Positions 1 through 7,610 of a stretch of DNA of 64,000 bases are shown piece after piece (position 1 is the first letter of the stretch; every line of letters starts with the position of its first letter). Where the stretch lies: the NCBI RefSeq assembly GCF_900172315.1, contig NZ_FWFV01000006.1:1-64000 (forward strand), written 5' to 3'. Made by a program: the position numbers and the translations under genes. The DNA comes from Palleronia marisminoris (lineage in GTDB: Bacteria; Pseudomonadota; Alphaproteobacteria; Rhodobacterales; Rhodobacteraceae). The notes beneath the pieces were generated by a model, which worked only from the letters and a program-made list of their open reading frames with translations, was not told the DNA's origin and made no database searches.

Positions 1-1010
1 TCCTCATAGTCCAGAAGCTCGAACATCATCTGCACGCGAACCATCGCCGTCTCCAGCTTGATGCGCACGCGGCTGAGCCGCTTGGCGGGCTCGTAGGCCA
101 TCATGAAGGCGGTGATGAACGACATCAGCTCGCCCGCGGTCGTGGGCTCGCCCCCGAAGAGGTTGTAGGCGCTGACTGCCACGATCCCGGCGATGGCGAA
201 GCCCGCAAGCGTCTCCATCAAGGGACTTGTCACGGCGCCGATCCGTGCGATCGCGTTGCGGCGACGTTCCACGTTGCGCACGGCCACGCCCATGCGGCCC
301 TGCATCTGGTCCTCGAGCGAGAAGACCTTGACCACGTGGATCCCTTTCGAGGTCTCTTGCACCACCTTCATGATCTCGGCGGCCGATGCCTGCTCGCTAC
401 GCATGATCTCGCGGATCTGGCCCAGGAGTCTGCGTATGCCCAAGATCGCGACCGGCCCGACGACCAGCGCGAAGATCGACAGGAACGGCGCCTGGTAGAT
501 CATGACGGCCAGCAGGCCGATCAGCATCAGCGCGTCGCGGCTGATCGAGGCGACGATCAATTCAATCACCTGCTGCGCGGCCGCCGCGCCTGAGGTCAGG
601 CGCATCAGAAGGTTCGACGATTCCTGCTGATTGAAGAACGAGACGCCGTTCCTGAGCAGCTTTCGGTACAGCTCTTCCTGCTGGTTGGCGATGATCCGGT
701 TGCCGGCCCGCGACATCGCCACCGATTGCACGTAGTTCGCGCAGCCCTTGATCGTGAACGTAGCCGCAACGGCGCCCGCCACCAGAAGGGCGATGCTCCT
801 GTTGTCGGTGGCGGTCATCGCGTCGACGATGAATTCCATTAAAAGAGCAGTGGCAGCGGTTGTGGCCGCCACGACCACCATCGCGACGGCCGCCAGCGCA
901 TACCATTTACGCTGCGCGGCCGCCTGTTCGGTCAAGAGCCGCCGCAGCATACCGCTTCGATTGTCGTCCGCCGCAAAAAGCGCGGCGATGGCGCGTCTCA
1001 GAAACTTCAT
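1..1010 (-). CDS. ABC exporter, transmembrane half (partial, C-terminus outside window)
   Basis: This is the first 336 codons of an ABC exporter that runs off the left edge. It starts with ATG at 1010 (MKFLRRAIAALFAADDN). The visible part is the membrane domain: several hydrophobic segments, a characteristic intracellular stretch (SFFNQQESSNLLMRLTSG, about residues 120-140), and the end of the domain near RVQMMFELLDYE, where the ATP-binding domain would begin in MsbA-type half transporters. The nucleotide-binding motifs lie outside the window, so the substrate cannot be judged; lipid or lipid A export is typical of the family. It is not the other half of the ABC gene at the right edge, because both contain membrane-domain sequence. 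Confidence 0.9.
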   Translation of the reverse strand, partial: MKFLRRAIAALFAADDNRSGMLRRLLTEQAAAQRKWYALAAVAMVVVAATTAATALLMEFIVDAMTATDNRSIALLVAGAVAATFTIKGCANYVQSVAMSRAGNRIIANQQEELYRKLLRNGVSFFNQQESSNLLMRLTSGAAAAQQVIELIVASISRDALMLIGLLAVMIYQAPFLSIFALVVGPVAILGIRRLLGQIREIMRSEQASAAEIMKVVQETSKGIHVVKVFSLEDQMQGRMGVAVRNVERRRNAIARIGAVTSPLMETLAGFAIAGIVAVSAYNLFGGEPTTAGELMSFITAFMMAYEPAKRLSRVRIKLETAMVRVQMMFELLDYE

Positions 1011-1145
1011 GACAGAGCCTCGCGATGCCCAGGCAACCGATGCCCATGGCGAACTGTTTGGTGGGTCACCTAGCAGACGCCAAACGTTCGTGCCACCGGC
1101 CCCGCCTATGGCCGCAAGCAAGAGACTTATGCCCGAGTGGTCGGA

Positions 1146-1220
1146 TTACATCCAGCCGCGTTCCTTATAGTATTTCACCGCGCCTGGGTGCAGCGGCGCG
1201 TTCAGTGCATCGCTAATCAT
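1146..1220 (-). pseudogene. Remnant C-terminus of a TAXI-family TRAP solute-binding protein
   Basis: A 24-residue tail ending LHPGAVKYYKERGWM-stop is read here. LHPGA-KYYKE near the stop codon is the typical C-terminal signature of TAXI-family periplasmic solute-binding proteins of TRAP transporters. Directly upstream in the same frame is a TAG stop (1224-1226), and no longer open frame continues the protein. I infer that this is the surviving end of a decayed or deleted gene. No TRAP permease gene is intact nearby. Confidence 0.6.
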
Positions 1221-1814
1221 CTCCTAGTCATTCCCCAGTCACAGGGGCCGCGGGCCCATAGCTGGGCGCGGGTTCCAAAGCGACGGTAGCCATGGCCGCT
1301 CGGTCCGGCATGAACCTGCAAAGCTCGACGCTCAAGGATGACGCGATCGGGCAGGCCAAGCAGCTCCGCAATTACCTGCGGCATGAAAGGAAGCGGGACA
1401 TGCGCGGACGCCGAGGGTCACGGTCAGCCTCAGTATCTTCGCCATCATGGCGGACCAGTAACGCGCCTGTTTCGGCCAAGGTGATCAAGGCCGGGACGAG
1501 ATCGGCTAGCTGGACGCGCAGACGCGGGCGAACCGAGGATTTGCAGCAGCAGCATGAAGGCAACTAGCAGAGCAGTAAGGAATGCAGCTGATGACATGGT
1601 CGACCCTGACGTTCACCACGCTCACTTCGCGATGAGTGTCCGGCACTTGCAGCGGCGCTAGGCAACGGCCGCTCCCGGCCAACAGACTACGATGCGAACA
1701 TAGTTCGGACGGACATGTAGACGCCTCCCTCCTCTTGATGGAGTGCACCGTCCGGCCCCAACTTGAAGCCACCAGCAGCGCGAGCAGTTGCACCGGCCCG
1801 GTGACACTGCCGGT
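1221..1814. other. Gene-poor stretch, probably decayed coding sequence
   Basis: About 600 bases without a convincing gene. Short open frames occur on both strands but none has a good ribosome site plus a recognisable product. On the minus strand near 1295-1390 a coding-like fragment (MPQVIAELLGLPDRVILE) appears and is soon lost to frame changes, consistent with decay following loss of the neighbouring TAXI gene. Confidence 0.4.
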
Positions 1815-2033
1815 TCACCGGCCTCGCCGCGCCCAATGCGCAGCGGCGCGGCGGCAGTGATCCCGCTCGCCGAGGCGCATGAAAACCGCGTCCCAGATGG
1901 TCACATGGATGCGCCAGTGGACCTTGTGCCGGTTTGTCCACGCATGAGCACACCAGCTCCTGCGATCCCCAGTCAGGATGTAGCGTGTGCGCCACGAGAC
2001 GGATTCGATGATCCGCCACAGTGCACCGCGCAT
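1815..2033 (-). CDS. Small 72-residue protein of unknown function
   Basis: A short frame (MRGALWRIIESVSWRTRYIL at the start) has ATG at 2033 and a purine-rich GAGGTGG about six bases upstream, a good ribosome site. The product is basic and tryptophan-rich, with Cys residues in SWCAHAW and DHCRRA, and has no signal peptide or clear membrane helix. The composition is plausible for a real protein and does not look like a shadow frame, since nothing else convincing overlaps it. I do not recognise the family. It sits alone between decayed sequence and the curli pair, so it could also be the well-preserved end of an older gene. Confidence 0.45.
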   Translation of the reverse strand: MRGALWRIIESVSWRTRYILTGDRRSWCAHAWTNRHKVHWRIHVTIWDAVFMRLGERDHCRRAAAHWARRGR

Positions 2034-2787
2034 GTCAAACCACCTCGCTAGGGTTCTGCCATTCCGTGGAGGCTGACTCCGCTACTGCTGCCCCGATCAT
2101 GTCGACCACAAAATCCTCCTCGACGTCGTTCCAAGAGGAACTCTTCGAAGGATAACAGGCGATTGATGAAGAAGGTTTCCGAAACACTTGGCGAGACGGC
2201 GGCGTGACGAGTGCGCGGCGGACGCACCAGAGGTCGCCCATCTATACCCTACGCCAACGACGCGATGATGCCCTTCTCGCAAAGTTCATCCGGCGGCGCA
2301 TAGAGGTGACGGCGCGGAGCAATCCCTCCTGCCGGGGCGTGATGGCTCGGAACCCATTGCCCTGGTGACGCCTATCTCGGCATGGTCATGCCCCACGTCT
2401 TCGTGCGCAAGTCTTTCGGCAGGTCAAGGACACTCGTATCGCGGGCTGGGGGTGCATGCCGACCCGACCCCTGCATAGGTAGCTCAGTCTAGCAGCACTG
2501 CGTTCGCATTCTGTCGCTTGCACGGACTACAGAGGCGGGTCGGCAAGCTCCTACTTCTCGGGGCGCAGGTGGGGACGATGGCTGCCCTGTCGAACGCCTC
2601 TTTCTGTTCCCATAGATGCTCAGTCAGAGCGTTACCGGTCACTGCTATCCGATAGCGGCCGCGACGTGATCGCCTGTCATGGCGATGAGATCGCTTTTCA
2701 TCCGCTCCCATCCTCAGCTGGTTCACGTGCAGGCAGGCTGCTGCCCGACGGCACAGAACCAATGAAGCTCAACGGGAGATCGAGAAC
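2034..2787. other. Long non-coding stretch upstream of curlin
   Basis: About 750 bases with only short, unconvincing frames on either strand. It forms the upstream region of the curlin gene. The part closest to the gene holds two perfect inverted repeats (2644-2656 and 2669-2686), annotated separately. I see no recognisable promoter consensus. Confidence 0.5.
2644..2686. promoter_or_regulatory. Pair of perfect dyads upstream of curlin (possible operator)
   Basis: Two inverted repeats lie 12 bases apart: GCTATC-C-GATAGC (2644-2656) and ATCGCC-TGTCAT-GGCGAT (2669-2686). They end about 100 bases before the curlin start codon. Paired short dyads in a long upstream region would fit regulator binding sites, but no matching known regulator is identified, and six-base arms can arise by chance. 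Confidence 0.3.
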
Positions 2788-3228
2788 ATGACCTTTGCGA
2801 ACACCATCAAATTTACGGCCCTTTCCCTGATCCTCGCGGCCGGTGTAGCCGCCCCTGCCTCCGCCGGCGGCTCAAACGTCACGGTCGAGCAGTATGGGCG
2901 CAGCAATGAAGTCGGGGTCGGACAGCGCGGCGGGCACAACCGGCTGACGGCATTCCAGAGCGGCCGGTCCAACACCGCGATCAGCATTCAGGACGGTCAT
3001 CGGAACCGTGCCGTGATCGGACAGATCGGGCGCGGCAACTTTGCCGACAGCCTGCAGCGCGGGAAGAACAACATCACCGGCGTTTCGCAGATCGGGACGG
3101 GAAACGAAGCGATCACGACCCAGCAAGGTCGCAGCAACGCGATCGGCGTGATCCAGGCAGGTGACGGCAATACTGCCGATGTGGTCCAGAAGGGCCGCGG
3201 AAACGTCATCGTGGTCGTCCAGGACTGA
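2788..3228 (+). CDS. Curlin-repeat amyloid subunit (CsgA/CsgB-like)
   Basis: A secreted 146-residue protein. Residues 1-26 are a signal peptide ending in PASA. The rest is built from about five tandem 22-residue units, each with two Q-x-G-x-x-N motifs 11 residues apart, for example VEQYGRSN, SIQDGHRN, VIGQIGRGN, TQQGRSN and VVQKGRGN. This strand-loop-strand pattern is the hallmark of curlin repeats, which stack into a cross-beta fibre on the cell surface. The start is ATG at 2788 with GGGAGA about eight bases upstream. The gene downstream is the curli chaperone-like csgH, which supports the assignment. The sequence alone does not separate a major from a nucleator subunit. The secretion pore CsgG and CsgE/F are not in this window. 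Confidence 0.9.
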   Translation: MTFANTIKFTALSLILAAGVAAPASAGGSNVTVEQYGRSNEVGVGQRGGHNRLTAFQSGRSNTAISIQDGHRNRAVIGQIGRGNFADSLQRGKNNITGVSQIGTGNEAITTQQGRSNAIGVIQAGDGNTADVVQKGRGNVIVVVQD

Positions 3229-3236
3229 TCTGGCAC

Positions 3237-3263
3237 GGGCGCAGCTGCTCTTCCGCTGCGCCC
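3237..3263 (+). terminator. GC hairpin between curlin and csgH
   Basis: A perfect 8-bp stem, GGGCGCAG pairing with CTGCGCCC, has an 11-base loop and is not followed by a T run. It lies in the 63-base gap between the two genes. It is better read as a partial terminator or mRNA-stabilising hairpin than as a full stop, and would allow more curlin than chaperone to be made from a shared transcript. Confidence 0.45.
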
Positions 3264-3291
3264 GGGTCGTTCTCGCATAGGAGAGACGGAG

Positions 3292-3678
3292 ATGCTTGAT
3301 ATTCGAAACACGTCGATCATGGCGGCGCTGCTCGCCCTCGGAGCTGGTGGGCTGGCCGCTTCGGCTTCCGCCCACGATTCCGCGCCGCCCTTCTCTTGCA
3401 CGGTCCAGTCAGAGGAAACGAGGACCGGAGTGCACATGGCAGGGAGCCTGACTACAGCAGAGCCGATTGTCGGCACATACAGCTTGAAGATCCAATCCCG
3501 TCGGGCGGGAACAAGCGTTTCGCTGCAGCAGACGGGCGAATTCGAGGCGGCACCAGACACCCCTGCTCCGCTTGGATCGGCCACACTGCCGGGCGATGCT
3601 GGGGATTACGAAGTCGCGATCCATGTCGGTTGGAATGGCCGAACCTATGCTTGCGTGGTGCTCGAACAGGACGTCTGA
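3292..3678 (+). CDS. csgH: CsgH-like curli assembly chaperone
   Basis: A periplasmic protein of 128 residues with a signal peptide (about residues 1-27, ending ASASA). The mature part is a single small beta-rich domain with the pattern of CsgH, the alphaproteobacterial counterpart of CsgC: a first cysteine in FSCTVQ (Cys36), the GTYSLKI strand, SLQQTGEF, and a last strand YACVVLEQ with Cys121, likely a disulfide to Cys36. The family inhibits premature curlin aggregation in the periplasm. It starts 63 bases after the curlin gene, preceded by GGAGAGACGGAG, so the two are probably one transcript. Confidence 0.8.
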   Translation: MLDIRNTSIMAALLALGAGGLAASASAHDSAPPFSCTVQSEETRTGVHMAGSLTTAEPIVGTYSLKIQSRRAGTSVSLQQTGEFEAAPDTPAPLGSATLPGDAGDYEVAIHVGWNGRTYACVVLEQDV

Positions 3679-3756
3679 GCTGTGGACCAGTCCGCTCTAC
3701 CGGAAAGCAGAGCGAGAGATTATCCGTGAATCGGCAGCCCGCACAGCGCCCAGCTG

Positions 3757-4542
3757 CTACCCACGATCCGGGGCCGCTAGCTCGACCCACACCGGCGCAT
3801 GGTCGCTCGCACCCTCACGTCCACGGACGTCGCGGTCGACGCTCGCCTCGATCAGCTTGGGCGCGAGCTTGCCGCTGAGCAGGATGTGGTCGAGCCGGAG
3901 CCCGGCGTCGCGCGTCCAGCGGTTTCGGCGATAGTCCCAGAAGGTAAAGATGGAGTCGCTCGGGTGCGCAGTGCGAAGCGCATCCGTCCATCCCTGCTCC
4001 AGGAGCGCCCGGTAGGCATCTCGAGAGGCGGGCTGCACCAGTGCGTCCTGATCGTAGGATCTCGTCTGGTAGATGTCGCGCGCCTCCGGGACCACGTTGA
4101 AGTCGCCTGCCAGCACGACCGGCACCTCGGCCGCGAGCAGGCCGGCCGCGTGACGGTTCATGCGGTCGAGCCAAGCGAGCTTGTAATCGAACTTCGGCCC
4201 GGGCTGTGGATTGCCGTTCGGCGCGTAGATCGAGGCGATCAGCACGCCGCTGACCGCAGCCTCTATGTAGCGACGCTGCCGATCTGCCGGATCGCCGGGA
4301 AGGCCGGTGCGCGTCAACACAGGCTTCGCATTTCGCGCTAGGATCGCGACGCCGTTCCATGACTTCTGACCCGCCCAGACGGCTTCATAACCAGCACGTT
4401 CGATCGCGGCGTCCGGGAAGTCGCCTTGCGCCGCTTTCAGCTCTTGCAGGCAGACGACGTCCGGCTGTGCGTCCTCCAGCCACTCGAGCAGGTTGCCGAG
4501 CCGCCGCTTGACGCCATTGATGTTGAAGGTCGCAATCTTCAA
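3757..4542 (-). CDS. xthA: Exodeoxyribonuclease III
   Basis: This is an AP endonuclease / 3'-5' exonuclease acting in base excision repair. Family motifs are all present: the N-terminal TFNINGVKRRL, metal ligand Glu in LQELKA, SIYAPNG, the catalytic AGDFNVVPEARD, LRLDHILLS, and the C-terminal SDHAPVWVEL. The length, about 261 residues, is usual. The start is uncertain: the conserved N-terminus (KIATFNING) is preceded by TTG at 4542, and another in-frame TTG lies at 4566; neither has a strong ribosome site and there is no ATG. I chose 4542 from family length. The gene is convergent with csgH, with 78 bases between their stops. Confidence 0.92.
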   Translation of the reverse strand: MKIATFNINGVKRRLGNLLEWLEDAQPDVVCLQELKAAQGDFPDAAIERAGYEAVWAGQKSWNGVAILARNAKPVLTRTGLPGDPADRQRRYIEAAVSGVLIASIYAPNGNPQPGPKFDYKLAWLDRMNRHAAGLLAAEVPVVLAGDFNVVPEARDIYQTRSYDQDALVQPASRDAYRALLEQGWTDALRTAHPSDSIFTFWDYRRNRWTRDAGLRLDHILLSGKLAPKLIEASVDRDVRGREGASDHAPVWVELAAPDRG

Positions 4543-4648
4543 AGGGAGCGGCAGGCACAGGGGCAAGCCGCGCGTCTTTCTGAGCCGTGACCGCGCCCAT
4601 AGATCAAGGGGTGGCCGACCTGAAGCTGGGGACCTTCGCTATCTGACA

Positions 4649-5359
4649 TCATCGTGGCTCCGCGCGCGGACGCATCACCGTCAGGATCTCCGACCGCGGT
4701 TTCTTTCGCTTCGCGACAGCAGGCACGGTTGCGTCAGGCGCCGGATAGCCGACCGGAAGGATCATCACCGCCTTCTCGTGGGCTGGCCTGCCACAGAGCT
4801 CGGGCAGGAACTTCATCGGGTTCGGCGTGTGCTCCAGGCAGACGAGGCCCGCGTGATGCAGAGCCGCAATCAGAAAGCCGGTAGCGATGCCCACGCTCTC
4901 GGGGACGTAGTAGTTCTTGTAGCGCGCGCCGTCCTGCGTCACGCCGTAACGCTGTGCGAAAACGACGATCAGCCACGGGGCGTCCGTCAGGTGCGGCTTG
5001 CTGGCCCCGGTCCCGATGGGCTCGAGGGCGGACAGCCATTCATCACCGCCGCCGCCAGCGTAGAAGTCCTTTTCCTCCTCCTCGGCGGCTGCGCGTATGC
5101 GGGCCTTCACCTCCGGATCGGAGATCGCCACGAAATGCCAAGGCTGGTGGTTCGCTCCCGAAGGTGCGGTGGCCGCCGCCTCTATGCAGGCAGCAACGAC
5201 CGCCTCTGGAACGGGACGCGTGTCGTAGTGGCGGACCGAATGGCGCTTCCGCATGTAGTCCCGGAAGGCTTCCGCAGCTACGACTGCGTCAACCTCGGCC
5301 ATTTGAACCCGGTCCGGCAGGGGCAGCGGCTCATAGGTGACTTCACCCTTGTGATACAT
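4649..5359 (-). CDS. Nitroreductase-family FMN oxidoreductase
   Basis: A 236-residue flavoprotein of the nitroreductase superfamily. The FMN-binding N-terminal pattern is clear: YMRKRHSVRHYDTRPVP around residues 35-51, then AATAPSGANHQPWHFVAI. Later SVGIATGFLIAALHHAGL and the closing VGYPAPDATVPA match the dimer and phosphate-contact regions. The 30-residue N-terminal extension and overall order resemble the BluB / iodotyrosine-deiodinase-like branch more than the classic NfsB branch. The substrate cannot be predicted. It starts with ATG at 5359 and stands apart from xthA, with no obvious operon partner. Confidence 0.85.
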   Translation of the reverse strand: MYHKGEVTYEPLPLPDRVQMAEVDAVVAAEAFRDYMRKRHSVRHYDTRPVPEAVVAACIEAAATAPSGANHQPWHFVAISDPEVKARIRAAAEEEEKDFYAGGGGDEWLSALEPIGTGASKPHLTDAPWLIVVFAQRYGVTQDGARYKNYYVPESVGIATGFLIAALHHAGLVCLEHTPNPMKFLPELCGRPAHEKAVMILPVGYPAPDATVPAVAKRKKPRSEILTVMRPRAEPR

Positions 5360-5700
5360 TCATTGTCCTTCCGAGCAGTCCCCCACTGCCACGCCAGCAG
5401 GTTTCCCGCGCGACCAGATCATCCAGCCGCGCTTCTCGCAAGATCGCGAGTCCGGACGAAGCTTCGGCGACACGCTGCACCAGAGCCGTCTCCCCGTAGC
5501 GCGCCGCGAAGCGGGGAGACCGAGACCGGGAGTTGGTCGCTTGGCACGTCCTTGCCGGCTCGATAGCCGCCGGTCCGAGCGAGAGGTCGGAAAATGAACT
5601 CCGCGACGGGATCGCGCCACTTCGCGACTCGAATAGTCGCATTGATCAGGCGGATCTCTCCAGTCGCGGCACTCAGATCAGAGACCAGGCGGTAAGGTCA
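5360..5700 (-). pseudogene. Probable broken gene, unknown product
   Basis: Minus-strand sequence from about 5700 reads as coding-like protein (PYRLVSDLSAATGEIRLINA, then RVAKWRDPVAEFIFRPLART) without a start codon. It loses sense near 5510, where a different minus frame takes over (FAARYGETALVQRVAEASSG, then LAILREARLDDLVARE) and runs to a stop at 5343, inside the start of the nitroreductase gene. The simplest reading is a gene with a lost 5' end and one frameshift. I do not recognise the family, and chance open frames in GC-rich DNA remain possible. Confidence 0.3.
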
Positions 5701-5722
5701 CTTTACGACGGCACGCATCTCT

Positions 5723-6061
5723 TCATCTTGAGGTGCCCCAAGGCGGGTTGCAAACTCCGGGTCGCACCGGTCGGGGTCTGGCCGGCGGCCACGTGAGCGG
5801 CGTCGCCCCAAGTTCCTGAGTGCACTCGTAGGCCGAATTAGCTGGCCTCGTCGCGGCGCGGAGAACTCGGTCGCCCAGTTCGGCCGTGGCGGCAATCTGA
5901 CGATCGCAGTGTTCCCGTTCCGGGCCGGTCAGGGCAGACTCGGGCCAGACGTTCGCCACGCCGCCGATCAGTTCCATCACTTGGAACTCGTCGCGTGCTT
6001 GTAGGAGGTCGTAAACCAGGCGGTGGTAGGCTTCATCGGAAAGGACAATGGTTTCCTTCAT
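5723..6061 (-). CDS. Hypothetical protein, possibly truncated
   Basis: This 112-residue frame starts with ATG at 6061 and has CTGGAG about eight bases upstream. The first 75 residues look like a real helical protein (MKETIVLSDEAYHRLVYDLL, then VMELIGGVANVWPESALTG). The last 40 are proline- and arginine-rich and look like read-through of non-coding sequence, so the native end may be lost. There is no signal peptide or membrane segment. The first residues recall the beginnings of small antitoxin-like proteins, but no toxin partner is visible, so I assign no function. Confidence 0.35.
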   Translation of the reverse strand: MKETIVLSDEAYHRLVYDLLQARDEFQVMELIGGVANVWPESALTGPEREHCDRQIAATAELGDRVLRAATRPANSAYECTQELGATPLTWPPARPRPVRPGVCNPPWGTSR

Positions 6062-6435
6062 GGCGTGTGCTCCAGGGCGGATCGATACCTCACAATCCCA
6101 CGGAACAGGCGACTCACCGGGGCCTTCAGGTGACTCGCAAGTTGCCTGCGGGGCCGGGACCGAGGCGAGACGTCAACCCGCGCAGTGAAACTATCGTAAC
6201 TAGGTGAGTACGATTCGAGCAACTATGTTGCAGGCCGATAAGCGAGAAAAACGTCAAGGTTCAGCGTTTCGTCCCGCGCCATCTGGAATTTCGGCCATCT
6301 CGGTCCAAGGTGCGCCTGGCCTGGTATCATTCGTGGGCGACCGATCTCATTTTCTGACTACAGCCCTGGCCGTGCGGGGCCCTTCTCCGTTTCAGAAGCT
6401 CGGATCCGGGGCCTCGCGGAAAAGGCGGTAGTCCC
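6062..6435. other. Intergenic stretch without a recognisable feature
   Basis: About 370 bases between the small hypothetical gene and the methyltransferase stop codon. Only short plus-strand frames with no ribosome sites are present, and no hairpin followed by a T run was seen. Confidence 0.4.
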
Positions 6436-7527
6436 CTACAATTGCGTCGTGTGAAGCCGCACCTTCAGGCCGCCATGGGCGATCGGCACGCTTTCGGTCA
6501 GCGGAAGGCCCGTGGCGCGGGCGAGACCGGCGTCCGAGGTGACGATTGCCACGCGCCAGCCGGCGAAATGCTCTGACAGACGCTGCCCCAACGAGCCGTA
6601 CAGCGCGAACAGGGGCTTCCGGTTGCCGATCCGCGCGCCGTAGGGCGGGTTGCAGATGACGAGGCCCGGCGGCCCCACAGGCGGGGTCAGGTCGCTGACG
6701 GGCTGGGCGGTGAAGCGGGTCGCCGCGGCCAGACCGGCGCGGGCGGCATTGGCCGTCGCACCCCGTACCGCGCCTGCATCGCGGTCGAAGCCGTGGAACT
6801 GCGGTGGCGTCGTGCCGCCCGCGCGGCCGAGCGCCGCCACCGCCTGCGGTTCGAAGCTCGCCAGTTGCTCGAACGCGAAGCTGCGGTCGCGGCCCGGCTG
6901 CTGGCTCGCGGCGATCCCCGCCGCCTCGAGCACGAAGGTCCCCGAGCCGCACATCGGGTCGACCACCGGCATCTGCCCGTCGAAGCCCGCCATCCGCAGC
7001 AGCAGCGCCGCCATCGTCTCGCGCATCGGGGCCTTGCCGACCCATTCCTTGTGACCGCGCTTGTGCAGCCCCTCGCCGCTGGTATCGACCGAGACCTGCA
7101 CGTTGTTGTCGTCGATCCGCACCTTCAGGGCGACCGGCGCGTCGTCGGCGACGGGGGCGCCCAGTTCTTCGGTGATGGCGCGGGCGATACGTTCGGTCGC
7201 GGCGCCGGCGTGGTAGATCTTGGACTTGCGCGTCGTCGACTCGACCCGCACGGGCACGTCGGGGCGCAGCACTGCCGCCCAATCCACCTTGCGCGCCCGC
7301 TTGTCGAGCTGCGCGAGGTGGAAGGCGCGGAACGTAGCGATCCGCGCCAGGACCCGCCCGGCACCCCGGCATTCGAGGTTCAGCCGCCAGACATCCGGCC
7401 ACCCGCCCTGCACGCTGACGCCGCCCGGCGTCACCTCGGCCACGTAGCCCAGCGCGCGAACCTCTTCGGCAAGGGTCGGCTCCAGCCCCGGCGGGGCGAC
7501 GAGAAAGATTTCCATGGGCTCCGTCAT
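6436..7527 (-). CDS. THUMP-domain class I RNA methyltransferase (RlmL N-half / YpsC type)
   Basis: An RNA-modifying enzyme that probably methylates a guanine N2 in 23S rRNA, as its RlmL relatives do. It has an N-terminal ferredoxin-like plus THUMP region (to about residue 150, including TRKSKIYHAGAATERIARAI), then a Rossmann methyltransferase domain with SAM motif VVDPMCGSGTFVLEAAG and catalytic NPPY in LVICNPPYGARIG. At about 363 residues it matches the single-domain YpsC/RlmL-N group and lacks the RlmK half. The start is ATG at 7527 (MTEPMEIFLVAPPG); frame upstream to 7581 is open but less likely, and ATG at 7515 is also possible. It is divergent from the PhoD-like gene. Confidence 0.87.
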   Translation of the reverse strand: MTEPMEIFLVAPPGLEPTLAEEVRALGYVAEVTPGGVSVQGGWPDVWRLNLECRGAGRVLARIATFRAFHLAQLDKRARKVDWAAVLRPDVPVRVESTTRKSKIYHAGAATERIARAITEELGAPVADDAPVALKVRIDDNNVQVSVDTSGEGLHKRGHKEWVGKAPMRETMAALLLRMAGFDGQMPVVDPMCGSGTFVLEAAGIAASQQPGRDRSFAFEQLASFEPQAVAALGRAGGTTPPQFHGFDRDAGAVRGATANAARAGLAAATRFTAQPVSDLTPPVGPPGLVICNPPYGARIGNRKPLFALYGSLGQRLSEHFAGWRVAIVTSDAGLARATGLPLTESVPIAHGGLKVRLHTTQL

Positions 7528-7610
7528 GGCGGGGTCATACAAGGCCGACAGGGGAACGGCGAGGCGAAACCGCCGTTGCATCCGCGCGCACCCAAAGCCA
7601 GCTTGGATCC

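Noticed and set aside
2035-2241. 68-codon minus-strand frame upstream of the small 72-residue gene.
   Set aside because: No ribosome site and no recognisable sequence features.
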